NCBI GenBank assembly: GCA_016743235.1
Contig: VRZD01000007.1
Coordinates: 156,282 to 220,281 of the forward strand
Source of the DNA: Pantanalinema sp. GBBB05
GTDB taxonomy: Bacteria; Cyanobacteriota; Cyanobacteriia; Leptolyngbyales; Leptolyngbyaceae
Length of the DNA stretch: 64,000 nucleotides
Reading direction: 5' to 3'
Made by a program: the position numbers and the translations under genes. The notes below the pieces were generated by a model that was not told the origin of the DNA, ran no database searches, and saw nothing but the letters and a program-made list of their open reading frames with translations. This document shows positions 47,274 through 57,340 of the stretch, piece after piece (positions within the stretch are counted from its first letter, which is position 1; each line of letters opens with the position of its first letter).

Positions 47274-50200
47274 TTACTTCACAGGAGTTAGTTCCCGTTC
47301 GGCTCCCGTTTCTGGGTTGGCTTCGGGGGTATCTTTCTCCGAGGGTGGGACAACTTGCCAGAATTTCGGCAGATACTCCGACCAGTTTGCCAAAATCGTT
47401 TTTGCCTTCTGACTCCCGGTGCGATCGGCATGAGTCGCAATCAATTCCTTTAACTGTTGTTCCCCGGCTGGGGCAACCACCCGCTGAAGTTTGACGATTT
47501 CGGGATTGATTTTTTCTGGGAAGTCACCATCCTCGTCTAGGAAGTAGGCTAAACCACCTGTCATTCCCGCCCCCACATTCCGTCCAGCGCGACCCAGGAC
47601 AACGACAGTTCCACCTGTCATGTACTCACAACAGTGATCACCAACGCCTTCTACAACCGCTTGGGCTTGGGAGTTCCGCACGGCAAACCGTTCTCCTGCT
47701 TGTCCGTAGGCATACAAACTACCGCCTGTCGCTCCATACAGACAGGTGTTGCCAATAATCACATTCTGGGATGGATCATAGGTGACACTGGTGGGCGGCA
47801 TCACAGCGATTTCACCGCCATGCATCCCTTTCCCCAGGTAGTCGTTAGCCTCTCCCTGGAGGTTTAAGGTAATTCCCGGCAGGTTAAACGCCCCAAAGCT
47901 TTGTCCCGCACTACCCTGGCAATTGAGAGTAATGTGTCCGCCAAAGCCGCTATTGCCATACTGTTGCGCGATCGCACCCGCGATTCTGGCTCCGATCGTG
48001 CGATCGGTGTTCACCACATTAACCGTTTTAGTCACATGGGTCTGGTTCTGAATTGCGGTTTGAATCTCAGGATCATTCAGCAGGTCGTCATCTAAAACAG
48101 GTCCATTACTATGAACGGTCTCATGCTGGAGCCAGGAGCGATCGCTACGGGTATCCGGTAGCTGAGTCAGACAATCCAGATTCAGTCCTTGGGTTTTCGT
48201 TAGGTTAACGTCCTCCTGCATGGTCAGCAGATCGGCTCGACCAACAATCTCGTTAATGGAGCGATAGCCCAATTTAGCTAACAGCGATCGGGCTTCTTCG
48301 GCAATAAAAAAGAAGAAGTTAACCACATGCTCAGGAATACCGCTAAACCGTTTCCGCAGTTCTTCTTTCTGGCTGGCGACCCCAACGGGACAATTATTGG
48401 TGTGGCAAATCCGCGCCATAATGCAGCCCTCGGCAATCATCGCGATCGAGCCGAAGCCGAATTCTTCACCGCCCATTAAGGCAGCCATTACCACATCCCA
48501 GCCAGTTTTGATTCCACCATCGACGCGCAGCAGCACCCGATCGCGGAGTTGATTTTGCATTAAGACGCGATGGACTTCCGTTAGCCCCAGTTCCCAGGGA
48601 CCGCCCGCATGTTTAATCGAACTGAGCGGAGAAGCACCCGTCCCACCATCATGACCGGAAATCTGGATGATATCGGCGTTGGCTTTAGCCACCCCTGCCG
48701 CGATCGTGCCGATGCCGACCTCTGCCACCAATTTCACGGAAACCTGGGCTTTGGGATTGATTTGATGCAAGTCAAAAATCAGTTGAGCCAGATCTTCGAT
48801 CGAGTAAATGTCATGGTGCGGTGGTGGCGAAATCAGCGTTACCCCCGGTTTGGAGCGCCGCAGCATGGCAATGTACGGGCTAACTTTCGGTCCAGGTAAT
48901 TGTCCACCTTCGCCCGGTTTCGCTCCTTGAGCCACTTTAATTTCGATCTGCTTAGCACTCATCAAGTATTCCGGTGTCACCCCGAAGCGACCCGAAGCGA
49001 CCTGCTTGATTGCAGAACTAGCGGTATCCCCGTTCCTCAGACCTTTTAAGTGGGGCAATAAGGGCGATCGTCCTTCGGCATCCACATCATCTAGAATCCG
49101 GAAGCGCACGGGATCTTCGCCGCCTTCCCCAGAGTTAGAGCGACCACCAATCCGGTTCATGGCGATCGCCAGCACTTCGTGGGCTTCCCGCGATAAGGCT
49201 CCTAGGGACATCCCACCCGTACAGAACCGCTTGACAATTTCAGACGCGGGTTCAACGTCTTCTAACGGAATCGAGGGAAGATCGCTCTTAAAGGTGAGTA
49301 AATCCCGTAAGGCAGTCAAGGGACGATTGTGCAGGTACTTTTGATACAGCGCATAGTGATCCTGATTTTTATCCGCTACGGCTTTATGCAGGTACTTCGC
49401 CATTTCCGGGCTGTTCATGTGATACTCGCCACCTGGACGGTAATTGACAAACCCGTAGTTCTCTAGCTTTTTCAGGGTCAACTCGGGGAAGGCACGACTA
49501 TGGAACGAGAGGATTTCATGGGCTAAATCCGCGATCGTTAAGCCACCTAATCGAGACGCTGTACCAAAAAAGCCGAGTTGTAGCAGATCCGAGCCAATCC
49601 CGATCGCTTCAAAAATTTGGGCACCATGATAACTCGACAGCAGCGAGATCCCCATCTTTGAGAGGATCTTTAGCAACCCATCTTCGATCGCCTTCCGGAA
49701 GTTAGCCTGAGCTGTTTCTAGCGTGATTGCCTTGAGTTTGCCCCGCTCCATGAAGCTCTGTGTTTTGGCATCAGACCACCATTGCCGCACTGTTTCCAAT
49801 GCCAGGTAAGGACAAACGGCACTAGCGCCATAGCCAATTAAGCAGGCAAAGTGATGCGTACTCCAACATTGGGCAGTATCTACCACCAGAGACGCTTTCA
49901 TCCGTAAGCCTTCGCGGATCAAGTGATGGTGAACTGCTCCGACCGCCAATAGAGGCGGAATATAACTGACTTCGGCACTCAGATCCAGCGGTGCTCCATG
50001 ACCAATGCGATCGCTGAGAATCAAAATTTTCTGTCCGGCTCGCACGGCACTGGCTGCCTGCTGACAGAGGTTATTGACCGCCTGTTTGAGTCCGTCGGGT
50101 CCCTGAGTAATGGCAAACAAGGTGGAAAGGGTCGCTGTCGTGAATTCCGATTGCCGCATCCAGGCGAGTTCTGCTTCTCCTAACACGGGAGAATCCAGCT

Positions 50201-51941
50201 TCAGCAAATGCGCTCCGGCAGCCGTTTCTTCCAGCAAATTGCCCCGATCGCCTAATTGCATCGTCAGCGACATCACCAGTTTTTCCCGCAGGGGATCGAT
50301 CGCGGGGTTGGTTACCTGCGCAAACCGCTGCTTGAAGTAGTCGTAGAGCAAACGCGGCTTGGTGGAGAGAATCGCTAATGGGATATCATCGCCCATGCAG
50401 AAGGTCGGCTCTTTGCCTTGAGCGCCCATTTCCTGAATGATCATTTCCACGTCTTCTGCTGTGTAGCCGAAGGCGGTTTGATACCGTAATAGGTTTTCTG
50501 GGGAAATTGGACTTTCAGGCGCGATAAATGGTAGTCGCTCTAAACTGGCACGATTCTCCTGTACCCATTGCCCATAGGGTTTTTCCTGGGCAACTCGTTG
50601 TTTAATCTCCCAGTTCTTCAGCACTTCGTGGGTCTCAAGATTCACCAACACCATCTGACCGGGACCTAACCGCCCTTTCTCGATAATGTTGGCTTCGGCA
50701 ACATCGACAATTCCGGTTTCCGACCCCACAATCACATAGCCATCGCGGGTGACACTAAACCGCGCCGGACGCAAACCATTGCGATCGAGGGTTGCCCCCA
50801 CGACATTGCCATCACTAAACACAATCAGGGCAGGACCATCCCAGGCTTCCTGAATGCCACTGTGATACTCATAAAAATCGGTGATCTCAGGATAATCCTT
50901 CAGGGCTGGCTGGTTCTGATACGCCTCTGGCACCAACATCATTAATGCTTCTTGAGGACTGCGACCAGATTGGACTAAAAGTTCCAGCACGTTGTCCAGG
51001 TTCGCTGAGTCACTATTATCAGCATTGACGATCGGCTTTAGATCTTTTAAGCGATCGCCCCAATTGGGATGGGATAGATCAGCTTGCCGCGCCATCATCC
51101 AGTTAATATTGCCCAGCAGAGTATTAATTTCGCCATTGTGACCCAGTAGCCGCATCGGTTGGGCAAGCGGCCATTTGGGCATCGTGTTGGTACTAAAGCG
51201 GCGGTGGTAAACGGCAAACACGCTCTTGTAAGCCGGATCATGCAGATCGGCATAAAAATCACCTAACACCGCCGATCGCACCATGCCTTTGTAAATAATC
51301 GTGCGATGGGAGAGGGAACAGAAATACAGGTCTGCCAGGGTCGGATAGTCTGATTGGCGAGCTTGCGTCATCGCCGTTTGCTCGATCCGTTTCCGCACCA
51401 AATAGAGATGACGTTCTAACTCTTCCCCTTGCCAGGACGCCGCTTGAATAAAGACTTGTTCGATTTGGGGTTGATTTTCCTTTGCCTGCACCCCTAATTG
51501 GTCGGGATGCACGGGCACTACCCGCCAGCCTAAAACGGTCATGCCTTCTTCGGTGGCAATCCGTTCGACTAACTGACGCGCGATCGCAGCGACTTCAGCT
51601 TCTTGAGGCAGAAACACCATGCCCACCCCAATGCGATCGACCTCAGGTGTACTGATCCCCTGAGCGGCGAACCAGGGGGTGAACAATTCCCAGGGAATCG
51701 CCGTCATTAAACCAGCGCCATCGCCAGAATCCTGGTCGGCACTACAACCACCCCGATGCTCCATGCAAGTCAACGCTGGCAGTGCTTTTTCAATCAGCTC
51801 ATGGGTTGCCCGCCCCTGTAGGTCAGCAATAAATCCGACTCCACAGGCATCTCGTTCCTCAACCAACCATCGTTGCCCTGCGTACCCTGTATCCAAACTC
51901 GAACTGAACTGATTGTCCTGATTCACTGTTGTGTTACCCAT
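47274..51941 (-). CDS. gltS: Ferredoxin-dependent glutamate synthase
   Basis: A 1555-residue Fd-GOGAT that converts glutamine and 2-oxoglutarate to two glutamates with electrons from ferredoxin. The N-terminal amidotransferase nucleophile is Cys33 in [10 protein letters not shown], exposed by removal of the propeptide. The central and FMN-binding regions follow ([32 protein letters not shown]), then the 3Fe-4S motif C-X5-C-X4-C near residues 1165-1180 and a C-terminal beta-helix. The [15 protein letters not shown] start and [15 protein letters not shown] block resemble the ferredoxin rather than the NADH type. The last ~40 residues are acidic and proline-rich. Confidence 0.93.
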   Translation of the reverse strand: MGNTTVNQDNQFSSSLDTGYAGQRWLVEERDACGVGFIADLQGRATHELIEKALPALTCMEHRGGCSADQDSGDGAGLMTAIPWELFTPWFAAQGISTPEVDRIGVGMVFLPQEAEVAAIARQLVERIATEEGMTVLGWRVVPVHPDQLGVQAKENQPQIEQVFIQAASWQGEELERHLYLVRKRIEQTAMTQARQSDYPTLADLYFCSLSHRTIIYKGMVRSAVLGDFYADLHDPAYKSVFAVYHRRFSTNTMPKWPLAQPMRLLGHNGEINTLLGNINWMMARQADLSHPNWGDRLKDLKPIVNADNSDSANLDNVLELLVQSGRSPQEALMMLVPEAYQNQPALKDYPEITDFYEYHSGIQEAWDGPALIVFSDGNVVGATLDRNGLRPARFSVTRDGYVIVGSETGIVDVAEANIIEKGRLGPGQMVLVNLETHEVLKNWEIKQRVAQEKPYGQWVQENRASLERLPFIAPESPISPENLLRYQTAFGYTAEDVEMIIQEMGAQGKEPTFCMGDDIPLAILSTKPRLLYDYFKQRFAQVTNPAIDPLREKLVMSLTMQLGDRGNLLEETAAGAHLLKLDSPVLGEAELAWMRQSEFTTATLSTLFAITQGPDGLKQAVNNLCQQAASAVRAGQKILILSDRIGHGAPLDLSAEVSYIPPLLAVGAVHHHLIREGLRMKASLVVDTAQCWSTHHFACLIGYGASAVCPYLALETVRQWWSDAKTQSFMERGKLKAITLETAQANFRKAIEDGLLKILSKMGISLLSSYHGAQIFEAIGIGSDLLQLGFFGTASRLGGLTIADLAHEILSFHSRAFPELTLKKLENYGFVNYRPGGEYHMNSPEMAKYLHKAVADKNQDHYALYQKYLHNRPLTALRDLLTFKSDLPSIPLEDVEPASEIVKRFCTGGMSLGALSREAHEVLAIAMNRIGGRSNSGEGGEDPVRFRILDDVDAEGRSPLLPHLKGLRNGDTASSAIKQVASGRFGVTPEYLMSAKQIEIKVAQGAKPGEGGQLPGPKVSPYIAMLRRSKPGVTLISPPPHHDIYSIEDLAQLIFDLHQINPKAQVSVKLVAEVGIGTIAAGVAKANADIIQISGHDGGTGASPLSSIKHAGGPWELGLTEVHRVLMQNQLRDRVLLRVDGGIKTGWDVVMAALMGGEEFGFGSIAMIAEGCIMARICHTNNCPVGVASQKEELRKRFSGIPEHVVNFFFFIAEEARSLLAKLGYRSINEIVGRADLLTMQEDVNLTKTQGLNLDCLTQLPDTRSDRSWLQHETVHSNGPVLDDDLLNDPEIQTAIQNQTHVTKTVNVVNTDRTIGARIAGAIAQQYGNSGFGGHITLNCQGSAGQSFGAFNLPGITLNLQGEANDYLGKGMHGGEIAVMPPTSVTYDPSQNVIIGNTCLYGATGGSLYAYGQAGERFAVRNSQAQAVVEGVGDHCCEYMTGGTVVVLGRAGRNVGAGMTGGLAYFLDEDGDFPEKINPEIVKLQRVVAPAGEQQLKELIATHADRTGSQKAKTILANWSEYLPKFWQVVPPSEKDTPEANPETGAERELTPVK

Positions 51942-52817
51942 GAGATGACTGGTGTGATCGATTGCTGAAGACAGTGCCTACAAGCGACTAAAGCTTGGCT
52001 CTCTTAACCTTGCTGTTTAAAACAGGTGATTCAATGCGCTCCTCAGGACAACGAGATACCAGTGTCATAAGGAAACCAGGGGGAGGTCACGCGCTATTGC
52101 CAGACTGGTGAATACCAATTCCTTGCCGAACCATCCCTAAAAGTGATTGATCCCTGCCCTAGCTGACTGAACCTTAATTCAGGCAGTAAAGCGAAAACTT
52201 TTTGAGACGGCTGACTTGACAACCAAGATTTCTAAAGCAGTAGAGATATGAATCTTAATAAAAAAGATCCTACTCTGACAATCCCTGATCCCAACCAGAT
52301 AAATCATGAAGATTACCGGCACCCTACCTGCTGAAGACTGGCTGAAATCGCCCCTAGCTCGTCAAACATCATCGTTCGATCGCAATCCACCGCAGGTCAG
52401 TACAGAATGCAACCAAACAAGCATGATTTCCTGACTGGAATACAGTTCATAATGAGCTACTTCTATTGTTTGACATATTCACCGTGCTGAAGCAGCGGTG
52501 GTGCTTGACAGTTCAACAGGCTGTGCTGGCGAACCAGTCTGACCAGCCCTCCCTATCCGTTTAGAGTCTCCCAATGCCCTATGGCGACTTTGCTTTTTTG
52601 TCAACTCACAAACCTTTGCCTTTTGAGGTTGGACTTTAAACCATTGCCTTTCAAGGCTTTCTCTGCGCCTACTCGCACCGTAGCTGTTTCAACGTGTCTT
52701 GAGTCCAGAGGGAGAAGAGTATTAGCTCTATCATTCAGTGTATCAAAAGCCGCTCTAGAAGGACGGGGCTTGTATTTCATTCCTTTGAGCAAAGAATTTA
52801 GGAGAGGTGTGGTGCAG
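51942..52817. other. Long divergent intergenic region upstream of Fd-GOGAT
   Basis: About 875 bases between the divergent Fd-GOGAT gene and the glycosidase gene. It must contain both promoters. I searched by eye for a canonical NtcA box (GTA-N8-TAC) and for the glnA-type glutamine riboswitch signature and found neither. An open frame from 52581 runs into the glycosidase gene, but its first 79 codons do not look like a signal peptide. A 42-codon ORF at 52306-52434 is unsupported. Confidence 0.5.
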
Positions 52818-54650
52818 ATGGGAGTGATAAGTTTTTGGTTCTCGATCGCCAACCACCGATCGCTAAAGTTACCAACCTTCAGCCGCTTACTACTGATCGC
52901 GTTAGTAATTCTGGGAAATGGCTTCGGTAGTCCCGCGATCGCTCAATCTCAATCTCCTGTACCTAGCCAACTGCCCATGACTCCTCGTCCGGCTGCCCAA
53001 GGCACTCAAATTCAGCTTAACGGTCGTACCTTGCCAATTAACTGGATGCAATGGCAGGCGAGTGGCACACTCCGTACAGGGATTACGGATGCCGGACTGA
53101 TGCAAGCGATCGGCATTGATTTACTGAATACCGAGGATGCCAGTAAACAGCCAGTGCAGTGGTTCTCGCCATCAACAGCCAGTTCACCAACCTTACTGAC
53201 TCGGTTAGCCAATGGTTTTCGCTATCTGGATATTACGGATTTAGCTCAACAGTCTGGTTGGCGCGTTCAGGCGAGTGGCAGTACGTTACAAATTACCAGC
53301 CCAGCCGCTAAAGTCTTGGCATTCCGTCAGGGTAAGCAACCTTGGGGCGATCGCTTAGTGCTGGATCTCGATCGTCCGGCTCCCTGGCAGGTTGATCCCC
53401 AAACTCAAGAAGTGATTCTGACCGTAGATGCTCAGATCGATCCAGGTGTTCTCAAGGCATTTCGATCGAGTTCTGGAAATTTAGTCCAATCCGTCAAGCT
53501 GGAATCGGCAGCGAACCAAACTCGCATCCGTTTAGGCGTTCCTGCCGGATTGCGTCCCCGAGTCTGGACGCTAGCGGCTCCCAATCGCATCATTATCGAT
53601 GTCCGTCCCGATTCTCTGGTGGATCGCTCTTTACTCTGGTCGCCCGGACTGCGGTGGCGGCAGGAAATCGTCACCTTAGGAGCGGCACGGTTTCCAGTGG
53701 TATGGCTAGAAGTCAATCCCCGTCAGCCTGGATTAAGTGTGCGTCCAATCCTGCCAAATCCAACGACGATGACGGGAACGGCTCCACTGCTGCAAACGGC
53801 ACGACAGAATCAGGTGGTAGCGGCAATTAATGGGGGCTTTTTCAATCGTAATAATCAGTTACCACTGGGAGCCGTGCGGCGCGACGATCGCTGGTTCTCG
53901 GGACCCATTCTAAATCGGGGCGCGATCGCCTGGAATGCGGCAGGCGAGGCAAAATTCGATCGCCTAACCTTGCAGGAAACGGTCATCACTGCCACAGGAC
54001 AACGCTTGCCGTTAACGCATCTCAATAGTGGTTATGTCCAGGCAGGAATCGCTCGCTATACCCCAGACTGGGGATCGACGTATTTGCCCATGGCTGACAA
54101 TGAGATTTTAGTCACCGTGCAGGCAAATCGGGTGGTAGGTCAGCAAGCGATCGCCAAAGCAGGCAGCACACCTATTCCTATTCCTGCTGATGGTTACTTA
54201 TTAGTGCTGCGATCGAATCAAAGTGCCGCCAGTGCGTTTGTGCCAGGAACACTATTAACCCTAGAAAGCACAACGAATCCGCCAGATTTTGCCCGTTATC
54301 CTTACATCGTGGCAGCAGGACCTCTGTTACTCCAAAATCGCCAGATTGTCTTAAATGCCAAAGCTGAACAATTCAGTAATGCCTTTATTACTGAGAAAGC
54401 GGCGCGGAGTGCGATCGGTCGCACCGCGAATGGTAATTTCTTGATTGTGGCAGCCCATAACCGATTAGGTGGATCTGGAGCCACATTGACTGAAATGGCG
54501 CAATTGATGCAGCAGCTAGGGGCGATCGATGCGGTCAATCTAGATGGTGGTAGTTCGACAACGCTGTATTTGGGTGGACAAATTCTCGATCGCCCAGCTC
54601 GAACCGCCGCTAGAGTGCATAACGGAATCGGTGTTTTTGTCCAACCCTAG
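52818..54650 (+). CDS. Exported phosphodiester glycosidase (NAGPA/DUF2233) protein
   Basis: A 610-residue exported protein. From ATG 52818 a basic start and a hydrophobic segment end at SPAIAQ (near residue 40), a good signal peptide; this sets the start. Residues ~40-290 are a beta-rich N-terminal part of unknown type. Residues ~330-605 carry the phosphodiester glycosidase signature (AAINGGFFNR, AVNLDGGSSTTLYLGG). The family cleaves N-acetylglucosamine-1-phosphodiester or related bonds; here the target is probably an envelope or exopolysaccharide phosphodiester, which is inference. It appears monocistronic. Confidence 0.82.
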   Translation: MGVISFWFSIANHRSLKLPTFSRLLLIALVILGNGFGSPAIAQSQSPVPSQLPMTPRPAAQGTQIQLNGRTLPINWMQWQASGTLRTGITDAGLMQAIGIDLLNTEDASKQPVQWFSPSTASSPTLLTRLANGFRYLDITDLAQQSGWRVQASGSTLQITSPAAKVLAFRQGKQPWGDRLVLDLDRPAPWQVDPQTQEVILTVDAQIDPGVLKAFRSSSGNLVQSVKLESAANQTRIRLGVPAGLRPRVWTLAAPNRIIIDVRPDSLVDRSLLWSPGLRWRQEIVTLGAARFPVVWLEVNPRQPGLSVRPILPNPTTMTGTAPLLQTARQNQVVAAINGGFFNRNNQLPLGAVRRDDRWFSGPILNRGAIAWNAAGEAKFDRLTLQETVITATGQRLPLTHLNSGYVQAGIARYTPDWGSTYLPMADNEILVTVQANRVVGQQAIAKAGSTPIPIPADGYLLVLRSNQSAASAFVPGTLLTLESTTNPPDFARYPYIVAAGPLLLQNRQIVLNAKAEQFSNAFITEKAARSAIGRTANGNFLIVAAHNRLGGSGATLTEMAQLMQQLGAIDAVNLDGGSSTTLYLGGQILDRPARTAARVHNGIGVFVQP

Positions 54651-54803
54651 TTGAAAATACGTAAATAGGATTGGATCGGTTTAATACCAGTTATGAAACT
54701 GTCTATTAAGTTCAACTTCTCTGTCGCTGCCATTTATCGTTGTTATCAGGTGGTCAGCGGCATAGCGCGAACCTGAATTTCCTATGACGATTATTCTCTG
54801 CAG

Positions 54804-54968
54804 ATGAATAAAGGTTTGGTAAAGCCGCAGGATTACAGAGGAAGATTTAATGTGGATTCGGTTAATCTGGGTTCGTTCACGCTGACATCGGCTGAGCAGA
54901 ATTTGTTATGGTTAGCGTCGGGATCAATCCTGCTGACGATCGCTTCCTACAAAATCTTGCTAATTTAA
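54804..54968 (+). CDS. Probable small single-span membrane protein, 54 residues
   Basis: ATG 54804 to TAA 54966-54968 encodes MNKGLVKPQDYRGRF and so on, with a C-terminal hydrophobic helix at residues ~34-54 (LLWLASGSILLTIASYKILLI). An alternative GTG start at 54852 has GAGGAAG 8 bases upstream and would give 38 residues. Size and single helix resemble small subunits of photosynthetic or NDH-1 complexes, but I cannot name it. It ends 50 bases before the preferred cupin start and overlaps the longer cupin frame, which argues for the later cupin start. Confidence 0.5.
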   Translation: MNKGLVKPQDYRGRFNVDSVNLGSFTLTSAEQNLLWLASGSILLTIASYKILLI

Positions 54969-55018
54969 CCGCTGCATCTTCTATTACTTCTAAGTCCCTT
55001 TACCCAGGAGAACATATC

Positions 55019-55435
55019 GTGGTTCAAGCTCAGGAAATCCAGCCAGTTTCTAGCTCTTCATCGCCAGCTTCAGCGTATAAAGGGGTAGCAGCAACGGAGT
55101 TACGCCCCTGGGGATCATTCACGATATTGGAAGAAGGGCGGGGGTATAAGATTAAGCGGATTGAGGTAAAGCCAGGTCATCGTCTTAGCCTGCAAATGCA
55201 TCACCACCGGAGTGAACACTGGATTGTTGTATCTGGTACGGCGAAGGTTGTTTGTGGAGAAGGAGAGCATATTCTTAACAGTAACCAATCTACTTATGTG
55301 CCTCAATGCACTCTCCATCGCTTAGAAAATCCTGGTGTGATTCCTTTGGTACTGATTGAAGTTCAAAATGGCGAGTATTTGGGAGAAGATGATATCGTTC
55401 GGTTTCAAGATGATTACGCCCGCACCAAAGCTTAA
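55019..55435 (+). CDS. Cupin protein, mannose-6-phosphate isomerase type II-like
   Basis: A 138-residue single cupin domain. Seen: RPWGSFTILEEG, KRIEVKPGHRLSLQMHHHRSEHWIVVSGTA, VPQCTLHRLENPG. The histidines in QMHHHRSEHW and the later His give the metal site. It matches the C-terminal phosphomannose-isomerase domain of mannose-1-phosphate guanylyltransferases; stand-alone versions are common in cyanobacteria. It would supply mannose phosphates for glycan synthesis. GTG 55019 with AGGAGA seven bases upstream is preferred over ATG 54908, which overlaps another ORF. Confidence 0.82.
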   Translation: MVQAQEIQPVSSSSSPASAYKGVAATELRPWGSFTILEEGRGYKIKRIEVKPGHRLSLQMHHHRSEHWIVVSGTAKVVCGEGEHILNSNQSTYVPQCTLHRLENPGVIPLVLIEVQNGEYLGEDDIVRFQDDYARTKA

Positions 55436-55539
55436 CTAGTTGCCCGAAATTGTTACATCTGGCGCTGAACCCTATGAACAACTCGGCTCAGTTGTAGGAT
55501 TGGACTGGCGTGATAACTTATATAGCTCAACGTTAGATC

Positions 55540-55878
55540 ATGATTCAGCTTAGTCCCTCAGCCGCTGCCGAAGTAAAACGCTTAAGATCCAAACGTCAAG
55601 AGAGTGAGTTGCGACTACGTTTGGGAGTTCAGTCAAGTGGCTGTTCCGGTTTGTCTTATGCGATGGGTTTAGATCACCAACTACAGGCGGGCGATCGGGT
55701 GTACGAGAGTGATGGAATTCAAATTGTTATTGATGATGCCAGCCTGAACTACTTGGAAGGATTGGTAATTGACTACTCAGAGGATTTAATGGGGGGTGGG
55801 TTTCGCTTCCATAATCCGAATGCTGGGCAGACTTGCGGCTGTGGGAATTCCTTCGCATTGCGTCAGTTGTCAGTCTAG
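55540..55878 (+). CDS. IscA/SufA-like iron-sulfur carrier
   Basis: A 112-residue A-type Fe-S carrier (HesB/IscA/SufA family) that delivers clusters to apo-proteins. The three conserved cysteines are in SSGCSGLSY (one) and TCGCG (two) near the C-terminus. Length is standard. It could be called sufA or iscA; the sequence alone does not decide. A strong hairpin follows, so it is probably transcribed separately from the str genes downstream. Confidence 0.92.
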   Translation: MIQLSPSAAAEVKRLRSKRQESELRLRLGVQSSGCSGLSYAMGLDHQLQAGDRVYESDGIQIVIDDASLNYLEGLVIDYSEDLMGGGFRFHNPNAGQTCGCGNSFALRQLSV

Positions 55879-55894
55879 AATGAGAAGTACGTCT

Positions 55895-55936
55895 TAACAG
55901 CGGATAGTGTTCAGCTTTTGAACCTATCCGCTGTTA
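55895..55936 (+). terminator. Long hairpin after the IscA/SufA gene
   Basis: A perfect 12-bp outer stem (55895-55906 with 55925-55936) is extended inward by a further 5 bp with one bulge, closing a 7-base loop. It lies 17 bases after the stop. No T-run follows, but the stem is strong. Confidence 0.7.
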
Positions 55937-56050
55937 GCTTGTGACTCTCGCCATGCCAGTACTGAACAACTTGATTGACATTGAAGCTTTTGAGTTGATA
56001 CAATTAGCATTTGGAAAAATTAGTCGGAATTTAATCGCACACTCCCCAAC

Positions 56051-56431
56051 ATGCCCACTATCCAGCAACTCATTCGTAGTGAACGCCAGAAAACTCTAAA
56101 GAAAACAAAATCTCCCGCTTTAAAGAGTTGCCCTCAGCGTCGTGGTGTTTGCACACGGGTTTACACGACAACTCCTAAAAAGCCTAATTCTGCTTTGAGA
56201 AAGGTTGCACGGGTTCGTCTAACCTCTGGTTTTGAGGTGACTGCCTATATTCCAGGTATCGGTCATAATCTACAAGAACACTCTGTTGTGATGATTCGGG
56301 GTGGACGTGTGAAAGATCTGCCCGGTGTTCGCTACCATATTATCCGAGGCACTCTTGATACGGCTGGTGTGAAGGATCGTAAGCAAGGTCGCTCTAAGTA
56401 TGGGGCGAAGCGTCCTAAAGCAAAAGCCTAA
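56051..56431 (+). CDS. rpsL: 30S ribosomal protein S12
   Basis: A 126-residue ribosomal protein. Typical blocks are [39 protein letters not shown], and [16 protein letters not shown]. It sits in the decoding centre of the 30S subunit; the TPKKPNS and VKDLPGVR loops are the known sites of streptomycin-resistance substitutions and carry the normal residues. It is the first gene of the str cluster. Confidence 0.98.
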   Translation: MPTIQQLIRSERQKTLKKTKSPALKSCPQRRGVCTRVYTTTPKKPNSALRKVARVRLTSGFEVTAYIPGIGHNLQEHSVVMIRGGRVKDLPGVRYHIIRGTLDTAGVKDRKQGRSKYGAKRPKAKA

Positions 56432-56636
56432 GCACTCTAACGCGTCAAGCTAGCAAATTTTCATTCTTGGCTACCGCTTCTATAGTCATGCCAGTTCTGA
56501 AATCTGTCATAAGGTCAAGTTTCAGAGATTTTTGCTGTGGCGTTACTGTTATCTAGACTTGTCTCTAGCTAAGTTTTGTTGGTTCTCATTGTTCTAACCG
56601 CTATCTTCCTGTTCTGTAACATCCAAAAGGCTGACT

Positions 56637-57107
56637 ATGTCCCGTCGTACTGTTATCCAAAAGCGTCCTGTTCCTCCCGATCCGGTTTATAATTCTCGCC
56701 TTGTCAGCATGATGGTACGGCGGATTATGCGGAGTGGCAAAAAGTCGCTTGCCAATCGCATCATTTATGATGCCTTTGAGACCATCAAGCAGCGTACTGG
56801 AACTGACCCGATCGAAGTATTTGAGCGGGCTGTGAAAAATGCTACCCCGCTGGTTGAAGTGAAGGCTCGGCGGGTGGGTGGTGCAACCTATCAAGTTCCG
56901 GTTGAAGTGCGTTCCGATCGTGGCACTGCATTAGCACTACGGTGGCTAATTCAGTTCTCGCGTCAGCGAGCAGGTCGGACAATGGCCGGTAAATTGGCGA
57001 ATGAGCTGATGGATGCAGCGAACGAAACAGGGAGCGCAATTCGGAAGCGGGAAGAGACGCACCGGATGGCAGAAGCGAACAAAGCGTTTGCTCACTATCG
57101 CTATTAA
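56637..57107 (+). CDS. rpsG: 30S ribosomal protein S7
   Basis: A 156-residue protein that nucleates folding of the 16S 3' domain. Typical blocks [33 protein letters not shown], and the [20 protein letters not shown] end are present. It follows rpsL by about 205 bases and precedes fusA by about 230, longer gaps than in E. coli. Confidence 0.98.
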   Translation: MSRRTVIQKRPVPPDPVYNSRLVSMMVRRIMRSGKKSLANRIIYDAFETIKQRTGTDPIEVFERAVKNATPLVEVKARRVGGATYQVPVEVRSDRGTALALRWLIQFSRQRAGRTMAGKLANELMDAANETGSAIRKREETHRMAEANKAFAHYRY

Positions 57108-57340
57108 CCTCATCGTCTTAATTGGAGAAATCAGCCTCTAGAGCGATTTCTGAGCAGAACAGTTTTTTGGTTTAATAGTCCCGCGCTGTTGACGCAGACG
57201 GGGATTGGGTTCTGGAATGCCAGTTTAACTGGAGGATGGGTAGGGAGTGATGGCTCGTCCCTCTACACGATCGAAAAAGTATAAAATCTTAACAGAGCAG
57301 TAACGCAATAGCGATTGCGGCAGAGATTAAGGAGGTAGTT

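Noticed and set aside
51942..52300. NtcA box or glutamine riboswitch upstream of Fd-GOGAT
   Set aside because: No GTA-N8-TAC spacing and no GGAAGTAGG/CGAAGGAACGC signature found on the relevant strand.
52306..52434. 42-codon ORF upstream of the glycosidase gene
   Set aside because: No ribosome binding site, no recognisable features, and length compatible with chance.
52581..52817. N-terminal extension of the phosphodiester glycosidase
   Set aside because: A proper signal peptide starts at ATG 52818; the upstream 79 codons would bury it and look non-coding.
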